From NCBI RefSeq assembly GCF_900104675.1, contig NZ_LT629945.1, forward strand, positions 1,168,756 through 1,232,755: 64,000 nt of DNA, written 5' to 3'. The translations under genes were made by a program, and so were the position numbers. The notes below the pieces were generated by a model that searched no databases, had not been told where the DNA came from, and worked only from the letters and a program-made list of their open reading frames with translations. Below are positions 34,201 to 42,943 of the stretch, piece by piece. The DNA comes from Angelakisella massiliensis. Lineage in GTDB: Bacteria; Bacillota; Clostridia; Oscillospirales; Ruminococcaceae. Position 1 is the stretch's first letter. Each line of letters starts with the position of its first letter.

Positions 34201-37200
34201 AGCAGCCCTTGGATGTACTGCCATTCCTGCATATTGCTGTCGCGGGCCGCGTTCTGTTTCTCTTTCTGGCGTACCGGGAAATTGGAACCACCGGCAATCA
34301 AAATGGACGGAACACGGGCGTCAATCTCATAGCCATGGTTCATGTTGGCGGCCAGTTTCCGCGCATAGGTGTCAAGCAGGCTGTCGATCTTCTCATGGTA
34401 CATGGGATCGACGCGCTTTTTCTGTTCCTGTGCCAGCGCAAAGGCTTTATCCACATAATGCCGGTATTCGGCTGTGGCGCTGCCGGGCTTGTAGTCGGAA
34501 AAGCTGTTCATTTCCTTGGCACGGCGGGCCGCGCCCTCATTGATGGAATAGTAGTAGTCGGACGCCGCAGGTTCTTTTGTCTGCTGTTCCGGGGCTTCCT
34601 GCTGGGGCGGCTCTTTGACCTCCTGCGGCTGGGCCGGGGCCTCATAGCCAGCCGCCGCATATTCCTCTACGGTCATACCGGCGTCGGCGGCCTCCTGTGC
34701 AATTTCGGCCTCCACCTGCGCCTTGTAGTCCTGCAAGCTCTGGTCGAAGTCGGTCAGTTTCGGCATTTCCGGCAAAGGCTCTCCGTGGTTGAGCAGCGGA
34801 CGGCACTCCATAGCGTAGTCCACCAGCGCCCCATAGTAGGCGGTTTCCTCCGGCGTCAGGGTGTCGCTGGACGCCAAACGGGTCTGCGCCTCCTGTTCCA
34901 GCCGGGACAGGTTGCAATGCAGCTCCATGTAGGGGATGATCTCGGTGAGAAAGGCTTCCCGGCTGGCGTGATCCTCCGCCCATGCCTCCGGGCCTCCCTG
35001 CCGGGTCAGATGGTCTTTCCATTTTTCGTCGTTCAGATAAAAGGTCTGATACTCCCGGATATGCTCAATCAGGGAACCGTCCCGGTCGCCAAAATCCTGC
35101 CGCCCGGAATAGCTGTGCGGCTCTCCTTGGAATGTAAAATCAATGCGGAAGTCGGTCTTGTCATAGTAGCCGCCGCCTCGATGTTCTGCGTCCAGCCGGG
35201 CAAACAAGGCGTCAGCCTCATGCAGCGGCATTTGCTGGCCCATTTCCAGATGGGGGCTTTCGGTGAAAAGGATCGTTACAACCGGCTCCGCTGCCGGATC
35301 AAGGGCGGTTTGCTGTTCCGCCTTGGCAACGGCAATCTCACTTTCAATCTGGCTTCTCACAAAATCATCCATGTGGCCGTGCTGCATTTCATAGCCCTGT
35401 TCGCACAGACGGTTGATAAGCTCGATCACCTTGTCCGTATCGCCCACAGTCTCGGCATACTCCACGATCAACCGGCGTTCCTCGTTGCCCATGCGCTGAC
35501 CGTCACGCTCGGCCCAGTCGATCAGAGCGTTGGCCCGTTCTGTGGGGGTGGCCTCCGGCATAATGGGCTTGTTGTTCAAGAGGCCGTCAATCCCATTCCA
35601 CGGCTGCGGCTCCGGCTGTACGGAAATAGCATTGGCTTGTTCTGCGGCCTCCTGAAAATCTTCCAGTGCGTCGCCGGTGATGGTTTCCGTTACATGGCCC
35701 TGCGGTGCTATCCCGGAAAAAATTTCGTCGCGGGCCTCCGACAAAGAATACTCCGTATTGTCCAACTGTCCGCCGTCGATCTCTTTGTAGTCAGGGCCGT
35801 ACACGGTATAGTCAAAGCCGTTTTCGCTGGTCTGGATAAAGAGAATATTGCCGCTTTCCAGACGGTAGGCAGCTTCTTGGGCCTCGGCCCGTTGCAGCGT
35901 CCTGTCGCTGGAAAGGACAAAGCCCTGTGTCTGAATAGCGTCCAACGTGCCTTGTGTCACCTCGCCGGTGGATTTCACATCGGCGTCAATCAGGGTTTGC
36001 AGCATGGTCTTTACACTGTCGGTCATTTCCTGCTGCTGTTCCGGGGGCAGCTTGGAAAACACACTGTCGGGGGCAGGCTGCTCGGCGGCCTGTTCCACAG
36101 TCGGCTCCACAATTTGCTCCACGGCCTGCTGCGCCTGCCGCTGTTGCTGAAGCTCGGCAAGGTGGCCGTCGATGGTGGTAATCAGCTCATGGGCGGTGGC
36201 CCGGATGGTTTCAAGGGACGCCCGCAGCTCTTTCAGGTCTTTGCCGGAACTCCAACCGGCCACATACCCAAAGGAATAGTCGGACGTGTCCAGTCCGTAG
36301 TGCTGGCAGACGGCATAGGCCACGCTCTCGGCCTGCACCTCGCGGGTGCGGCTGTCGGGCCGGTCGGCCTGCTCGGTCACAGGGGCCTCCGGGTCAATGG
36401 CGTGGAGCTTGGCATGGGCAATCTCATGGATGGCTGTTTTCAAAGTTTGCAGCTCACTCATGTTCTCCTGTATGGCGATCCGCTTTTCCGTCAGGTGGTA
36501 GTAGCCGTGAGAACCACCGGGGATGTCCTCAAAGGCCATCGGCACGGGGGAAGTCTGTTCCAGCGCCTTGAAGAAGTCCTCGTATTGCTCCACATTCCCG
36601 GCCAGCTCGTCCACACCAATAGAGGGCAAGGGTTCGCCCTCGGTCTGGCTCACGTCAAAGACAGACACGATCTTGAACGCCGGAACTTGTGTTTCCTGTA
36701 CTTCGGTCAGAGGCTTGCCGTCTTTGTCCATGACCGGCTTGCCCTGTTCGTCCAGCTTCGGCACTTCCTTTTTCACCTTGTAGGGGGCGGGGGCCAGAAT
36801 CTTGATGCCTTTCTCGCCCCGTTTCACATTGCGGTGAAAATCGTCCCGCCACTTGTTGTAGCCCGCCACAAGCTGGCCGCCCTGCATGGCGATCAGCAGC
36901 GTATTGTTGAAGCTGTAACTGTGGAACTTTGCCATAGAGGTGAGATAGGCTTTGTAGCGTTCACTCTCGAAAAGTTCCTGTATGCCGGTTTCCAGCCGGT
37001 CGGTGATTTCTTTCATGCGGTCGGCGCTGTTCTGGCTGTTGAGAATAATGGGGACGACGGGCGGCGGGGCCGCAGCTTCGGCGGTGGGCGCTGCCTCTGG
37101 CTGCACCGTCCGGGCCGGGGCCTCGTCCCGCAGAATTTCCGGCGCGGGATAAGCCATCACCCGGTATTCCTCCGGCACCGGCTGGCCCTCATGGACACGC

Positions 37201-37760
37201 TGCCACTCGTCGCCGCTTTTCACCAGATAGCCGTAGTCGGTGAAAACACCATGCTCCGTATTGGCAATATGCAGGCCGAAACGGGGCAGGAAAATTCCCG
37301 CTTTCCATTCCTCCGGCATATCCACCATGCCGGAACGGTTCAGGTAGTAGTCACCCAACTGGCCCGTGCCGGTGACATCCGGCAGATGCACATAGTAGTC
37401 CACGTTGTCGGGGTAGTCGATGATCTGGCCGATGCTGTGGAAGTCGCGCTGCGGGCTTGTCAGGGCGGCGTTCAGCTCCGCAAGCTCGGCGGCGTCCAGT
37501 TTTTCCAGCCTCGCGGCAAGGAAGTTCAGCTCGTCCACATCAGCGGACAACACCAGATCGCGGGGCAGCTTAATGGGACGCTCCTGCGGGCTTCGGTAGT
37601 CGTACAAGAAAAAGTCCTGCGGATTGTCGGCACTGATCCCGATTTCCCGCAGGGCTTCTTGCAGCTTTTCGGTTGTGGTCGGCAAAGAAAACCAAAGGCC
37701 CTCGTTGCCTTGCTCATAACGCTGTCGGTTATGAAGCAGGATTGAAAACACTTCGCTCAT
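31248..37760 (-). CDS. Large polyvalent ArdA/ArdC/LPD25/YodL protein
   Basis: 2170 residues. In order: an ArdA-like antirestriction region (1-205, Asp/Glu-rich); an ArdC-type ssDNA-binding domain with a zincin protease (about 240-560, HEIAHAKLH at 445); a first YodL-like region (about 650-720); an LPD25-type domain (about 860-1050); a helical middle; a Pro/Glu repeat linker; a C-terminal YodL domain (about 1904-2005) and DUF4316 (about 2080-2130). The SNF2 helicase and N6-methylase found in longer relatives are absent. Such proteins probably enter the recipient with the DNA and protect it from restriction. ATG 37760 has AAAGGAG upstream. Confidence 0.88.
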   Translation of the reverse strand: MSEVFSILLHNRQRYEQGNEGLWFSLPTTTEKLQEALREIGISADNPQDFFLYDYRSPQERPIKLPRDLVLSADVDELNFLAARLEKLDAAELAELNAALTSPQRDFHSIGQIIDYPDNVDYYVHLPDVTGTGQLGDYYLNRSGMVDMPEEWKAGIFLPRFGLHIANTEHGVFTDYGYLVKSGDEWQRVHEGQPVPEEYRVMAYPAPEILRDEAPARTVQPEAAPTAEAAAPPPVVPIILNSQNSADRMKEITDRLETGIQELFESERYKAYLTSMAKFHSYSFNNTLLIAMQGGQLVAGYNKWRDDFHRNVKRGEKGIKILAPAPYKVKKEVPKLDEQGKPVMDKDGKPLTEVQETQVPAFKIVSVFDVSQTEGEPLPSIGVDELAGNVEQYEDFFKALEQTSPVPMAFEDIPGGSHGYYHLTEKRIAIQENMSELQTLKTAIHEIAHAKLHAIDPEAPVTEQADRPDSRTREVQAESVAYAVCQHYGLDTSDYSFGYVAGWSSGKDLKELRASLETIRATAHELITTIDGHLAELQQQRQAQQAVEQIVEPTVEQAAEQPAPDSVFSKLPPEQQQEMTDSVKTMLQTLIDADVKSTGEVTQGTLDAIQTQGFVLSSDRTLQRAEAQEAAYRLESGNILFIQTSENGFDYTVYGPDYKEIDGGQLDNTEYSLSEARDEIFSGIAPQGHVTETITGDALEDFQEAAEQANAISVQPEPQPWNGIDGLLNNKPIMPEATPTERANALIDWAERDGQRMGNEERRLIVEYAETVGDTDKVIELINRLCEQGYEMQHGHMDDFVRSQIESEIAVAKAEQQTALDPAAEPVVTILFTESPHLEMGQQMPLHEADALFARLDAEHRGGGYYDKTDFRIDFTFQGEPHSYSGRQDFGDRDGSLIEHIREYQTFYLNDEKWKDHLTRQGGPEAWAEDHASREAFLTEIIPYMELHCNLSRLEQEAQTRLASSDTLTPEETAYYGALVDYAMECRPLLNHGEPLPEMPKLTDFDQSLQDYKAQVEAEIAQEAADAGMTVEEYAAAGYEAPAQPQEVKEPPQQEAPEQQTKEPAASDYYYSINEGAARRAKEMNSFSDYKPGSATAEYRHYVDKAFALAQEQKKRVDPMYHEKIDSLLDTYARKLAANMNHGYEIDARVPSILIAGGSNFPVRQKEKQNAARDSNMQEWQYIQGLLDKIRSTGMGGIRQDDPQAIPKLQKKLAGLEKAQETMKAVNAYYRKHGTLDGCPHLSPENIENLKADMASGWHYEKKPFQSWELSNNNAEIRRVRQRIESLTRANEVAYVGWEFDGGHVEANRDQGRLQVFFDGKPEADARQQLKEHGFRWAPSVGAWQRLLNDNAYRASDRIACIQPLSGIKPTELQRNSSREQRAQAAQEQAEPDYFYRVHANPRSDSRENLYMLQAYIPQDNGRAKIGDVLYIGTPERCRELMDQLNTGELTQEAVKELYAKEQEQPEQKPTPEQEPAPEPEPEQEPVQEPETAPEPEVTSDTEPQAAPAKTLTELQEKALEIADRYKDLPLQAKIDVIAQAFGCKTGEIHTSPCTGKWRGTSDMTIRFDNGASLFIGNRLTPKAKTVKVQTECVNRTLVQYNPEIVKATKEAALPALLQREAKDNEIAAQKGLKPYTLLNVEFNEGADEKTGGYIGWYYVTLAVDGKICTHLETGLNHDIASGKVSDTPTRADYYPAGALKEADVDYVFNNVGFSSASTLYTVPLRDDVRERAEKTLAERSAAAPEASREWGFYIIPDLKTWATNAEQQTPIEHFATFEEAKARFDELRSQPYNSEAKDLNTDGRPYAHLTLGMESKDGMSAADILHVRAGQNYLVEDFTRMERLRSDPVVLESLSRVAQEIGFDRVRPYVVENGSYKAMPDMPFTQWENPYFTVDPPAQEQGDTFTIYQLKGGPETRDYRFEAYESLQEAGLAVDRQNYDLIYTAPLDGKTTLEDIYRTFNLDRPADFTGHSLSVSDVVVLNRSGKEEAHYCDSFGFTPVPEFFLQREKQLTPRELLTGESIQTPRGSFLVTDMSREQLEAAGYGFHHQSEDGKYLIMGNGTDAFAIPAQQESPIKAAEMTTEQNYNMIDGVLNNAPTMSELEAKAKAGEQISLFDVAEAAKAEAQKPKQPQRPAQKQKKPSIRAQLKAAKEEQQKKPPQREKAQELEV

Positions 37761-37783
37761 GGGTTCACTCCTTTCATATTCAT

Positions 37784-37887
37784 AGGGGTTTGGGGCTTTC
37801 CCCAACAAGCAAAATCCCCGGCCCGGCAGGGTGGCCGGGTCAGGGATTTATCGGAAGTGTGGCTACACTTCCTATGCTTGCTACGTT
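37784..37887 (-). ncRNA. Structured leader upstream of the polyvalent gene, copy 2
   Basis: Minus-strand copy of the 23247-23349 leader. The GGAAGTGT/ACACTTCC stem (37870-37851 region) and the TTGGGG/CCCCAA stem (37806-37791) are identical to copy 1. The middle stem is AAATCCC/GGGATTT plus CCCGGC/GCCGGG, with different bases from copy 1. It begins 7 bases after the topB stop. Confidence 0.6.
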
Positions 37888-37893
37888 ACTCCG

Positions 37894-39978
37894 TCAGCTC
37901 TTTTTCTCCACGCGGTAATTGACATACTTCCCGCCGGTATCGGCCAAAAGCACCGTTCCGTCATAGGTTTTGCCGGTTTTCATGGAGCGCAGGCCCTTTA
38001 CCTTTGCCTTTCCGTCTTTGAGCAGCGCGGCGGCGATCTTCGGGGTGAACGTCTTGCCTCGTTCCTCAAAAAATCGGTCATTCTTCCACATGACAAACTG
38101 GCAGGCCCGGTTTCCGCAGTAATAGTTTTTCTTGCCCTCGTAGACGGCTTCGCCGCAGCGGGGACACTTGCCGATAACAACACGCTCGGCCTGAAACAAC
38201 TTCTGTGCGTCCTCGCTGATCTGCGAATAACGAGAAATCAGGTTTCGGGTCATTTCCTCAATGCCCACCATGAAGCCCTCCGGGTCGGCCTCGCCCTTGG
38301 CAATGGCCGTCAGCTTGGTTTCCCATTCCGCCGTGAGCTGGGGAGAAGTCAGCACTTCCGGCAGTACGCACACAAGGTTGTGGCCGTCCTTGGTGGGAAG
38401 TAGCTGTTTGCCTTTGCGCTCCACAAAGCCCATCTGCACCAGCTTTTCCAGAATAGAAGCACGGGTTGCCGGGGTTCCCAAACCTTGGCGCTCGGCGTCC
38501 TCCGGCATATCCTCGGCCCCGGCACGTTCCATAGCAGACAGCAGCGTATCTTCGGTATAGGGCTTGGGCGGCGTAGTGAAATGCTCGGTGATGCTGGCCT
38601 TCACCGGGTCAAAGGTCTGGCCCTCGGTGATCTCCGGCAGCTCCCTTGCCAGCTCCGGCGCGTCCTCGTCGGCGTCGGTCTTGAACGACGCCTTGAAGCG
38701 GCGCTCAATCTCTTTCCAGCCGGGGGTGAGAATGGTTTTGCCCTTGGCGGTGAACTCGTTCCCGGCGCAGGTGAATGTGGCGGTGACAGCCTCATACACA
38801 TGGGGCGCGGCCACAGCACACAGCAGCTTGCAGCACACAAGGGACAGCAGTTTCTTTTCGCCCTCGGTCAGCCCGTCAAAGCCTTTCTGCACAAACTCCA
38901 TCGTGGGGATAATGGCGTGGTGATCGGACACCTTTTTGCTGTTCAGCACCCGGCCATACTGCGGGGCAATGTCCAGCCCTGCCGCAAAGGAAAGCAGCGG
39001 CCACAGGCCGGACACAATGCTTTCCGCTGTGGGCTGCATATCGTCGGTAAGGTACTGGCTGTCGGTGCGGGGATAAGTCAGCAGCTTCTTTTCATAGAGC
39101 TGTTGGGCATAGTCAAGGGTCTGCTTGGCGGTAAATCCAAACAGGCGGTTGGCCTCCCGCTGCAAGGTGGTGAGATCGTAAAGGCGGGGCGGCTGCTCCG
39201 TCTTTTTCTCACGCTTCACCGATACACAAACGGCCTGCGCTCCTGCACAGGCCGTCTTGGTGGCGTCGGCGTCATCGGGGTTCAGAAAGCGGTCGCTGGC
39301 CGCCTCCATGCCGCCCGCCGCGATATGGACAACGTGGTATTTCTCTTTCTTAAAATTGCTGATTTTGGCCTCCCGGTCAACCAGCATATTGAGGGTAGGC
39401 GTCTGGACACGGCCCACGGTCAGGGTCTTGTGGTAGAGGATGGAGAAAAGCCGGGTGGCGTTGATCCCCACCAGCCAATCGGCCTGCGCCCGGCACAGGG
39501 CCGATTGATACAAGTCGTCGTAGTCGGCCCCCGGTTTCAGGTGGGCAAAGCCCTCGCGGATCGCGGCGTCCTCCATGCTGGAAATCCAAAGGCGCTTGAA
39601 CGGCTTTTTGCAGCCCGCCATCTGGTAGACGAAACGGAAAATCAGCTCACCCTCGCGCCCGGCGTCGGTGGCGCACACAAGGCCCGTCACGTCGGGGTGT
39701 TCCATCAGGGAGCGCAGCACGGCAAACTGTCCTTTCTTCTCGGCGGGGATGATGTACTGCCACTCCTGCGGCAAAATCGGCAGGTCGTCATAGCGCCACT
39801 TCTTGAAACGCTCGTCATAGGCTCCGGCATCGGCAAGGGAAACAAGGTGGCCGATACACCAGCTCACCAGATAGCCGTTTCCCTCCATGTAGCCGTCCCG
39901 TTTCTGATCTGCACCGATCACGCCCGCAATGCTGCGGGCGACGCTCGGTTTCTCTGCAATTACCAACTGAATACTCAT
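37894..39978 (-). CDS. topB: DNA topoisomerase III of the ICE
   Basis: 694 residues, type IA topoisomerase. TOPRIM motifs at the N-terminus (IAEKPSVARSIA and CATDAGREGELIFR), catalytic Tyr302 in LLTYPRTDSQYL, and a C-terminal zinc ribbon CPRCGEAVYEGKKNYYCGNRAC. Length fits the plasmid/ICE TopB family. It likely resolves strands during transfer or element replication. ATG 39978 lies 3 bases after the DUF4366 gene. Confidence 0.95.
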   Translation of the reverse strand: MSIQLVIAEKPSVARSIAGVIGADQKRDGYMEGNGYLVSWCIGHLVSLADAGAYDERFKKWRYDDLPILPQEWQYIIPAEKKGQFAVLRSLMEHPDVTGLVCATDAGREGELIFRFVYQMAGCKKPFKRLWISSMEDAAIREGFAHLKPGADYDDLYQSALCRAQADWLVGINATRLFSILYHKTLTVGRVQTPTLNMLVDREAKISNFKKEKYHVVHIAAGGMEAASDRFLNPDDADATKTACAGAQAVCVSVKREKKTEQPPRLYDLTTLQREANRLFGFTAKQTLDYAQQLYEKKLLTYPRTDSQYLTDDMQPTAESIVSGLWPLLSFAAGLDIAPQYGRVLNSKKVSDHHAIIPTMEFVQKGFDGLTEGEKKLLSLVCCKLLCAVAAPHVYEAVTATFTCAGNEFTAKGKTILTPGWKEIERRFKASFKTDADEDAPELARELPEITEGQTFDPVKASITEHFTTPPKPYTEDTLLSAMERAGAEDMPEDAERQGLGTPATRASILEKLVQMGFVERKGKQLLPTKDGHNLVCVLPEVLTSPQLTAEWETKLTAIAKGEADPEGFMVGIEEMTRNLISRYSQISEDAQKLFQAERVVIGKCPRCGEAVYEGKKNYYCGNRACQFVMWKNDRFFEERGKTFTPKIAAALLKDGKAKVKGLRSMKTGKTYDGTVLLADTGGKYVNYRVEKKS

Positions 39979-39981
39979 TCC

Positions 39982-40722
39982 TTATTCCTCCTTATCCTGC
40001 GCGGGTTCCTCGTCCTCCGGGGTCGGTTCGTCCTCGTCGTCCTCGTCCTCGCCAAAATCGTATTCGTCCAGCTCGTCGCCGCCCTTGGTGTCGGCCTTGG
40101 GCTTCTTAAACTTGAAGAAGTAAAGGGCCGCGCCGCCGCCGATCAGGGCCACCACAAGGAACACGACAAGGCCGCCCATGCCGCTGCCTTTCGCTTCATC
40201 TTCCTGCGGCTGCTCGGTTTCCTCCGGCTCCTGCGGTTCCGGCTCCGGGCCGGTACACTCGGTCATATTGGTTTTACATACCGGGCAATTCGTGTTGACG
40301 GCTCCCGCCGCGCACTTGGTCGTACAGGTACAGGTTTCCGGGGCGGCTTTGCCGTCCTCCAACAGTGCTTGCAGGTCAGCGTCGTCCACTTGGTTGAGGA
40401 AGTGAACGGCGGTTTCCTTGTCCTCGTTGGCGCGGTCGATCAGGATATAAAAGTAGTTGCCCGCCTTGGTGGTAACGGTGATAAGCTGCTTATCCCCATA
40501 AAAATCATCCACCAGTGTTGCATTGCCCTCCGGGGTAACAGGTACGCCCTTCGGCTCCATGCCGCCGGTGGTGGGTTCTTCCTCCTGCGGTGCCTCGGTG
40601 GTTTCCGGCAAAGGCTCCGGGTTGGGGTCAGTGCCACCGGCAAACGCGGTGGTGGAAAAGGCCGTCAGGCAAAGCACGGCGGCCAGCGTCACGGTAAACG
40701 TGCGAATGATCTTATTCTTCAT
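39982..40722 (-). CDS. DUF4366 secreted/anchored transfer protein
   Basis: 246 residues. Signal peptide (KNKIIRTFTVTLAAVLCLTAF), an acidic Pro/Glu linker, a domain with four Cys (CTCTTKC, CPVCKTNMTEC), one membrane helix near 195-215 (GGLVVFLVVALIGGGAALYFF) and an acidic cytoplasmic tail. This is the DUF4366 layout of Tn1549-type transfer operons, a single-pass surface protein thought to belong to the transfer channel. ATG 40722 is 9 bases after GGAGG; ATG 40728 is an alternative. Confidence 0.88.
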   Translation of the reverse strand: MKNKIIRTFTVTLAAVLCLTAFSTTAFAGGTDPNPEPLPETTEAPQEEEPTTGGMEPKGVPVTPEGNATLVDDFYGDKQLITVTTKAGNYFYILIDRANEDKETAVHFLNQVDDADLQALLEDGKAAPETCTCTTKCAAGAVNTNCPVCKTNMTECTGPEPEPQEPEETEQPQEDEAKGSGMGGLVVFLVVALIGGGAALYFFKFKKPKADTKGGDELDEYDFGEDEDDEDEPTPEDEEPAQDKEE

Positions 40723-40963
40723 TGGCATTGTCCTCCTGTTCAAAATCCGGCTGCGGGGCCGGGGCGCTCTGCAAAGCGCCGCCGCGCAGGAACGCCGCAA
40801 ATTCCTCCGGATTCATGTTCAGGCCGCGCACAAGCTGGATGATCTGCAAATTCTCCTGCTCGGTCTTTGCCGCTTCCAGCTCACGAAGCTGCTTTTGCAG
40901 CTCCGCGATCTTGGCCTTGGTTTTCTCAATGTCCTTTTCGATACGGTCAAGTTTGTTTGCCAT
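40712..40963 (-). CDS. DUF4315 protein
   Basis: 83 residues: a coiled coil (LDRIEKDIEKTKAKIAELQ onward) followed by NMNPEEFAAFLRGG, the DUF4315 family pattern. ATG 40963 has AAAGGAG upstream. It overlaps the DUF4366 start by 11 bases. Small partner in the transfer operon, role unknown. Confidence 0.88.
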   Translation of the reverse strand: MANKLDRIEKDIEKTKAKIAELQKQLRELEAAKTEQENLQIIQLVRGLNMNPEEFAAFLRGGALQSAPAPQPDFEQEDNANEE

Positions 40964-40984
40964 AGTCAAAACTCCTTTCTGGCG

Positions 40985-42943
40985 TCAAGGCAGACGCCCG
41001 TAACAATAGAAATGCTGCTGCCAATAACTCGAATTGAGGTTGGTGTAGGAAATAGGGTCGCCACAGTGCAACATCACGGAATTGCCCACATAAATGCCGA
41101 CGTGGGAAACGCCGGGGGTGTCGTAGGTGCCGACGAAAAATACAAGGTCGCCGGGCTTGGCCTGCTCCGGGGAAACAGGGGTACAGATATTGCAAAGGCC
41201 CTGTGCGCCCAGCCGTCCCACGTCCCATCCGCTGTGATTGATTACCCAGCTCACAAAGCCGCTGCAATCAAAGCTGGTGCTGGGAGAGCTGCCGCCCCAC
41301 ACATACGGATAACCTACATACTTTTCCGCCTCGGCCATCATTGCGGCAAAGGTGGCGTCCTCCAAAGCCTCCGGGGGAATGTCGTAATAGGTCGGCTCCT
41401 TGACGGTGGAAGCGTTGGGATAGGTGCCGTTTGGGAACAGGTCAGGCCGGTTGCCCAGCGTGTGCATATACACCGCATACAGGCTCATTTGTTCCTCGCC
41501 CATGATGTAAACAGGCAGATGGGACATATCGAAGTTTTCCAGCTTCACGTTGCAGATGTAATAGGTGTAGGGAACTTGCACAGTATAGGTGTTGCCCTCG
41601 CTGTCCGTCCGGGTTTCGGTGCGGTATCGGGTTTCGGTTTCAATGGTCTGTGTCAGGGTATATTGCTTCTCAAAGAGCATGGCAAGGTCGCCTTGCACGT
41701 CGCCCAGCGTATAGACGCCCTCATGCAGCGCCGACAGGATGGAAGTCAGCACATAGGGGTCATGACCGATCTCGTCCAGATCGAAACGGTATTCGTCATA
41801 GCCGGGGTGCAGGCTTTCGTAGTTGTCAAGCTCATACTGCAAATCGGCCTCCATGTCCGCATAGGCGGCTTCCGCCCCCAGCATATCGCTGTCCTCGGAC
41901 AGATAGGACGTGGCTGCCACGCCGGTTCCTGCGCTGCCGAACATGGCCGTACAGGATTGCAGGCCGCCCATAATCAGCATGAGCATAAGGCCCACACCGC
42001 CGATCAGCAGCACACCTTTCCAGTGCCGGGCCACAAAGGACGCGGCCTGTTTGCTTTTCTCGGCGGCTTTTTTGGCGGCTGCGGCGGTGGTCTTGGTGGC
42101 GCTGGCTGCGCCCTGTGCCGTCTGGCCCGCCGCCCGTGCTGCCTTGGCATAGTCCCGTTTGATTTTCTGTTTCTGCCAGAACCGGGCCACCGGGTTTTTC
42201 ACCGCCTGCGCCATTTCCGGGTTGTCCCGCAAGGATTTCCGGTAGATGTACTCCGCATTGGCGGCAATGGCCTTTTTCTCGGCCTTGGCTGCGGCCCGGT
42301 AGGGTTTGAGCTTATGACGCCGGATGCCGCTGCGAATGGCTTTTCCCGCTTGGCGCTCGGCAAGTTCTTCTCCCTTATGGCCGCCCTCGACGCCCACATT
42401 CTCATGCTCAACCTCATGGATTTTTCCATGCAGATACAGGCCCGCTTCCTCCATCGGACGGCTGGCCGGGTTGGGTTTGAGCTTGGGGGCCGGTTTCTCC
42501 ACCTTGTCAAAGTGCAGCTTGGTTTTGGCCTTGCCCTTGGCCTCGTCATAGACGATTTCCTTGGTGACGACGCGCTTTTTCGGCAGGGCTTCTTTGGCTG
42601 CGTCCAGCTTATCCGCCCGCTTTTCCGCCTTGTGAACGTACTTGGAAAGGGCGGGATCGGCCCGTTCCTCGGCGGTGAATTGCAGGCGGGACGCCGGGCC
42701 GGTGGCCTGCGCTGCCGTATTCGCGCCATCCTTGGCGGCCCGCTTCGCCTTGCTGCGCTCCCGGATGTCCCCGGCACGTTCCAGCACCTTTTCAGCGGTG
42801 CCGCCCGGCTCGGCTGCGGAATAGTCCTGTTCGGCCTCCCGGCTGGAAATGTTGATGCTCTTGCCGGTGGTCTGGTTGTCCAGCGTCAGGCCGTCGCGGG
42901 TCATGTGCTGCGTCACCTTATCACGGGGTTTCAACTGCTTCAT
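40985..42943 (-). CDS. NlpC/P60 peptidoglycan hydrolase of the transfer system
   Basis: 652 residues of the CD1107/CD1108 mobile-element family. A long basic cytoplasmic N-terminus (1-305), one membrane helix near 312-332 (GVLLIGGVGLMLMLIMGG), an extracellular linker and a C-terminal NlpC/P60 domain with Cys560 (FDCSGFVSW) and His613 (GVSHVGIYVG). It should cut the wall so the conjugation channel can pass, as VirB1-like proteins do. ATG overlaps the methyltransferase stop. Confidence 0.92.
   Translation of the reverse strand: MKQLKPRDKVTQHMTRDGLTLDNQTTGKSINISSREAEQDYSAAEPGGTAEKVLERAGDIRERSKAKRAAKDGANTAAQATGPASRLQFTAEERADPALSKYVHKAEKRADKLDAAKEALPKKRVVTKEIVYDEAKGKAKTKLHFDKVEKPAPKLKPNPASRPMEEAGLYLHGKIHEVEHENVGVEGGHKGEELAERQAGKAIRSGIRRHKLKPYRAAAKAEKKAIAANAEYIYRKSLRDNPEMAQAVKNPVARFWQKQKIKRDYAKAARAAGQTAQGAASATKTTAAAAKKAAEKSKQAASFVARHWKGVLLIGGVGLMLMLIMGGLQSCTAMFGSAGTGVAATSYLSEDSDMLGAEAAYADMEADLQYELDNYESLHPGYDEYRFDLDEIGHDPYVLTSILSALHEGVYTLGDVQGDLAMLFEKQYTLTQTIETETRYRTETRTDSEGNTYTVQVPYTYYICNVKLENFDMSHLPVYIMGEEQMSLYAVYMHTLGNRPDLFPNGTYPNASTVKEPTYYDIPPEALEDATFAAMMAEAEKYVGYPYVWGGSSPSTSFDCSGFVSWVINHSGWDVGRLGAQGLCNICTPVSPEQAKPGDLVFFVGTYDTPGVSHVGIYVGNSVMLHCGDPISYTNLNSSYWQQHFYCYGRLP

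Noticed and set aside
33111-37745. A 1544-codon plus-strand open frame
   Set aside because: It lies wholly antisense to the polyvalent protein gene, is rich in His, Gly, Leu and Arg without domains, and has no ribosome site. It is a by-product of high GC at third positions, as is the frame at 31182-33023.
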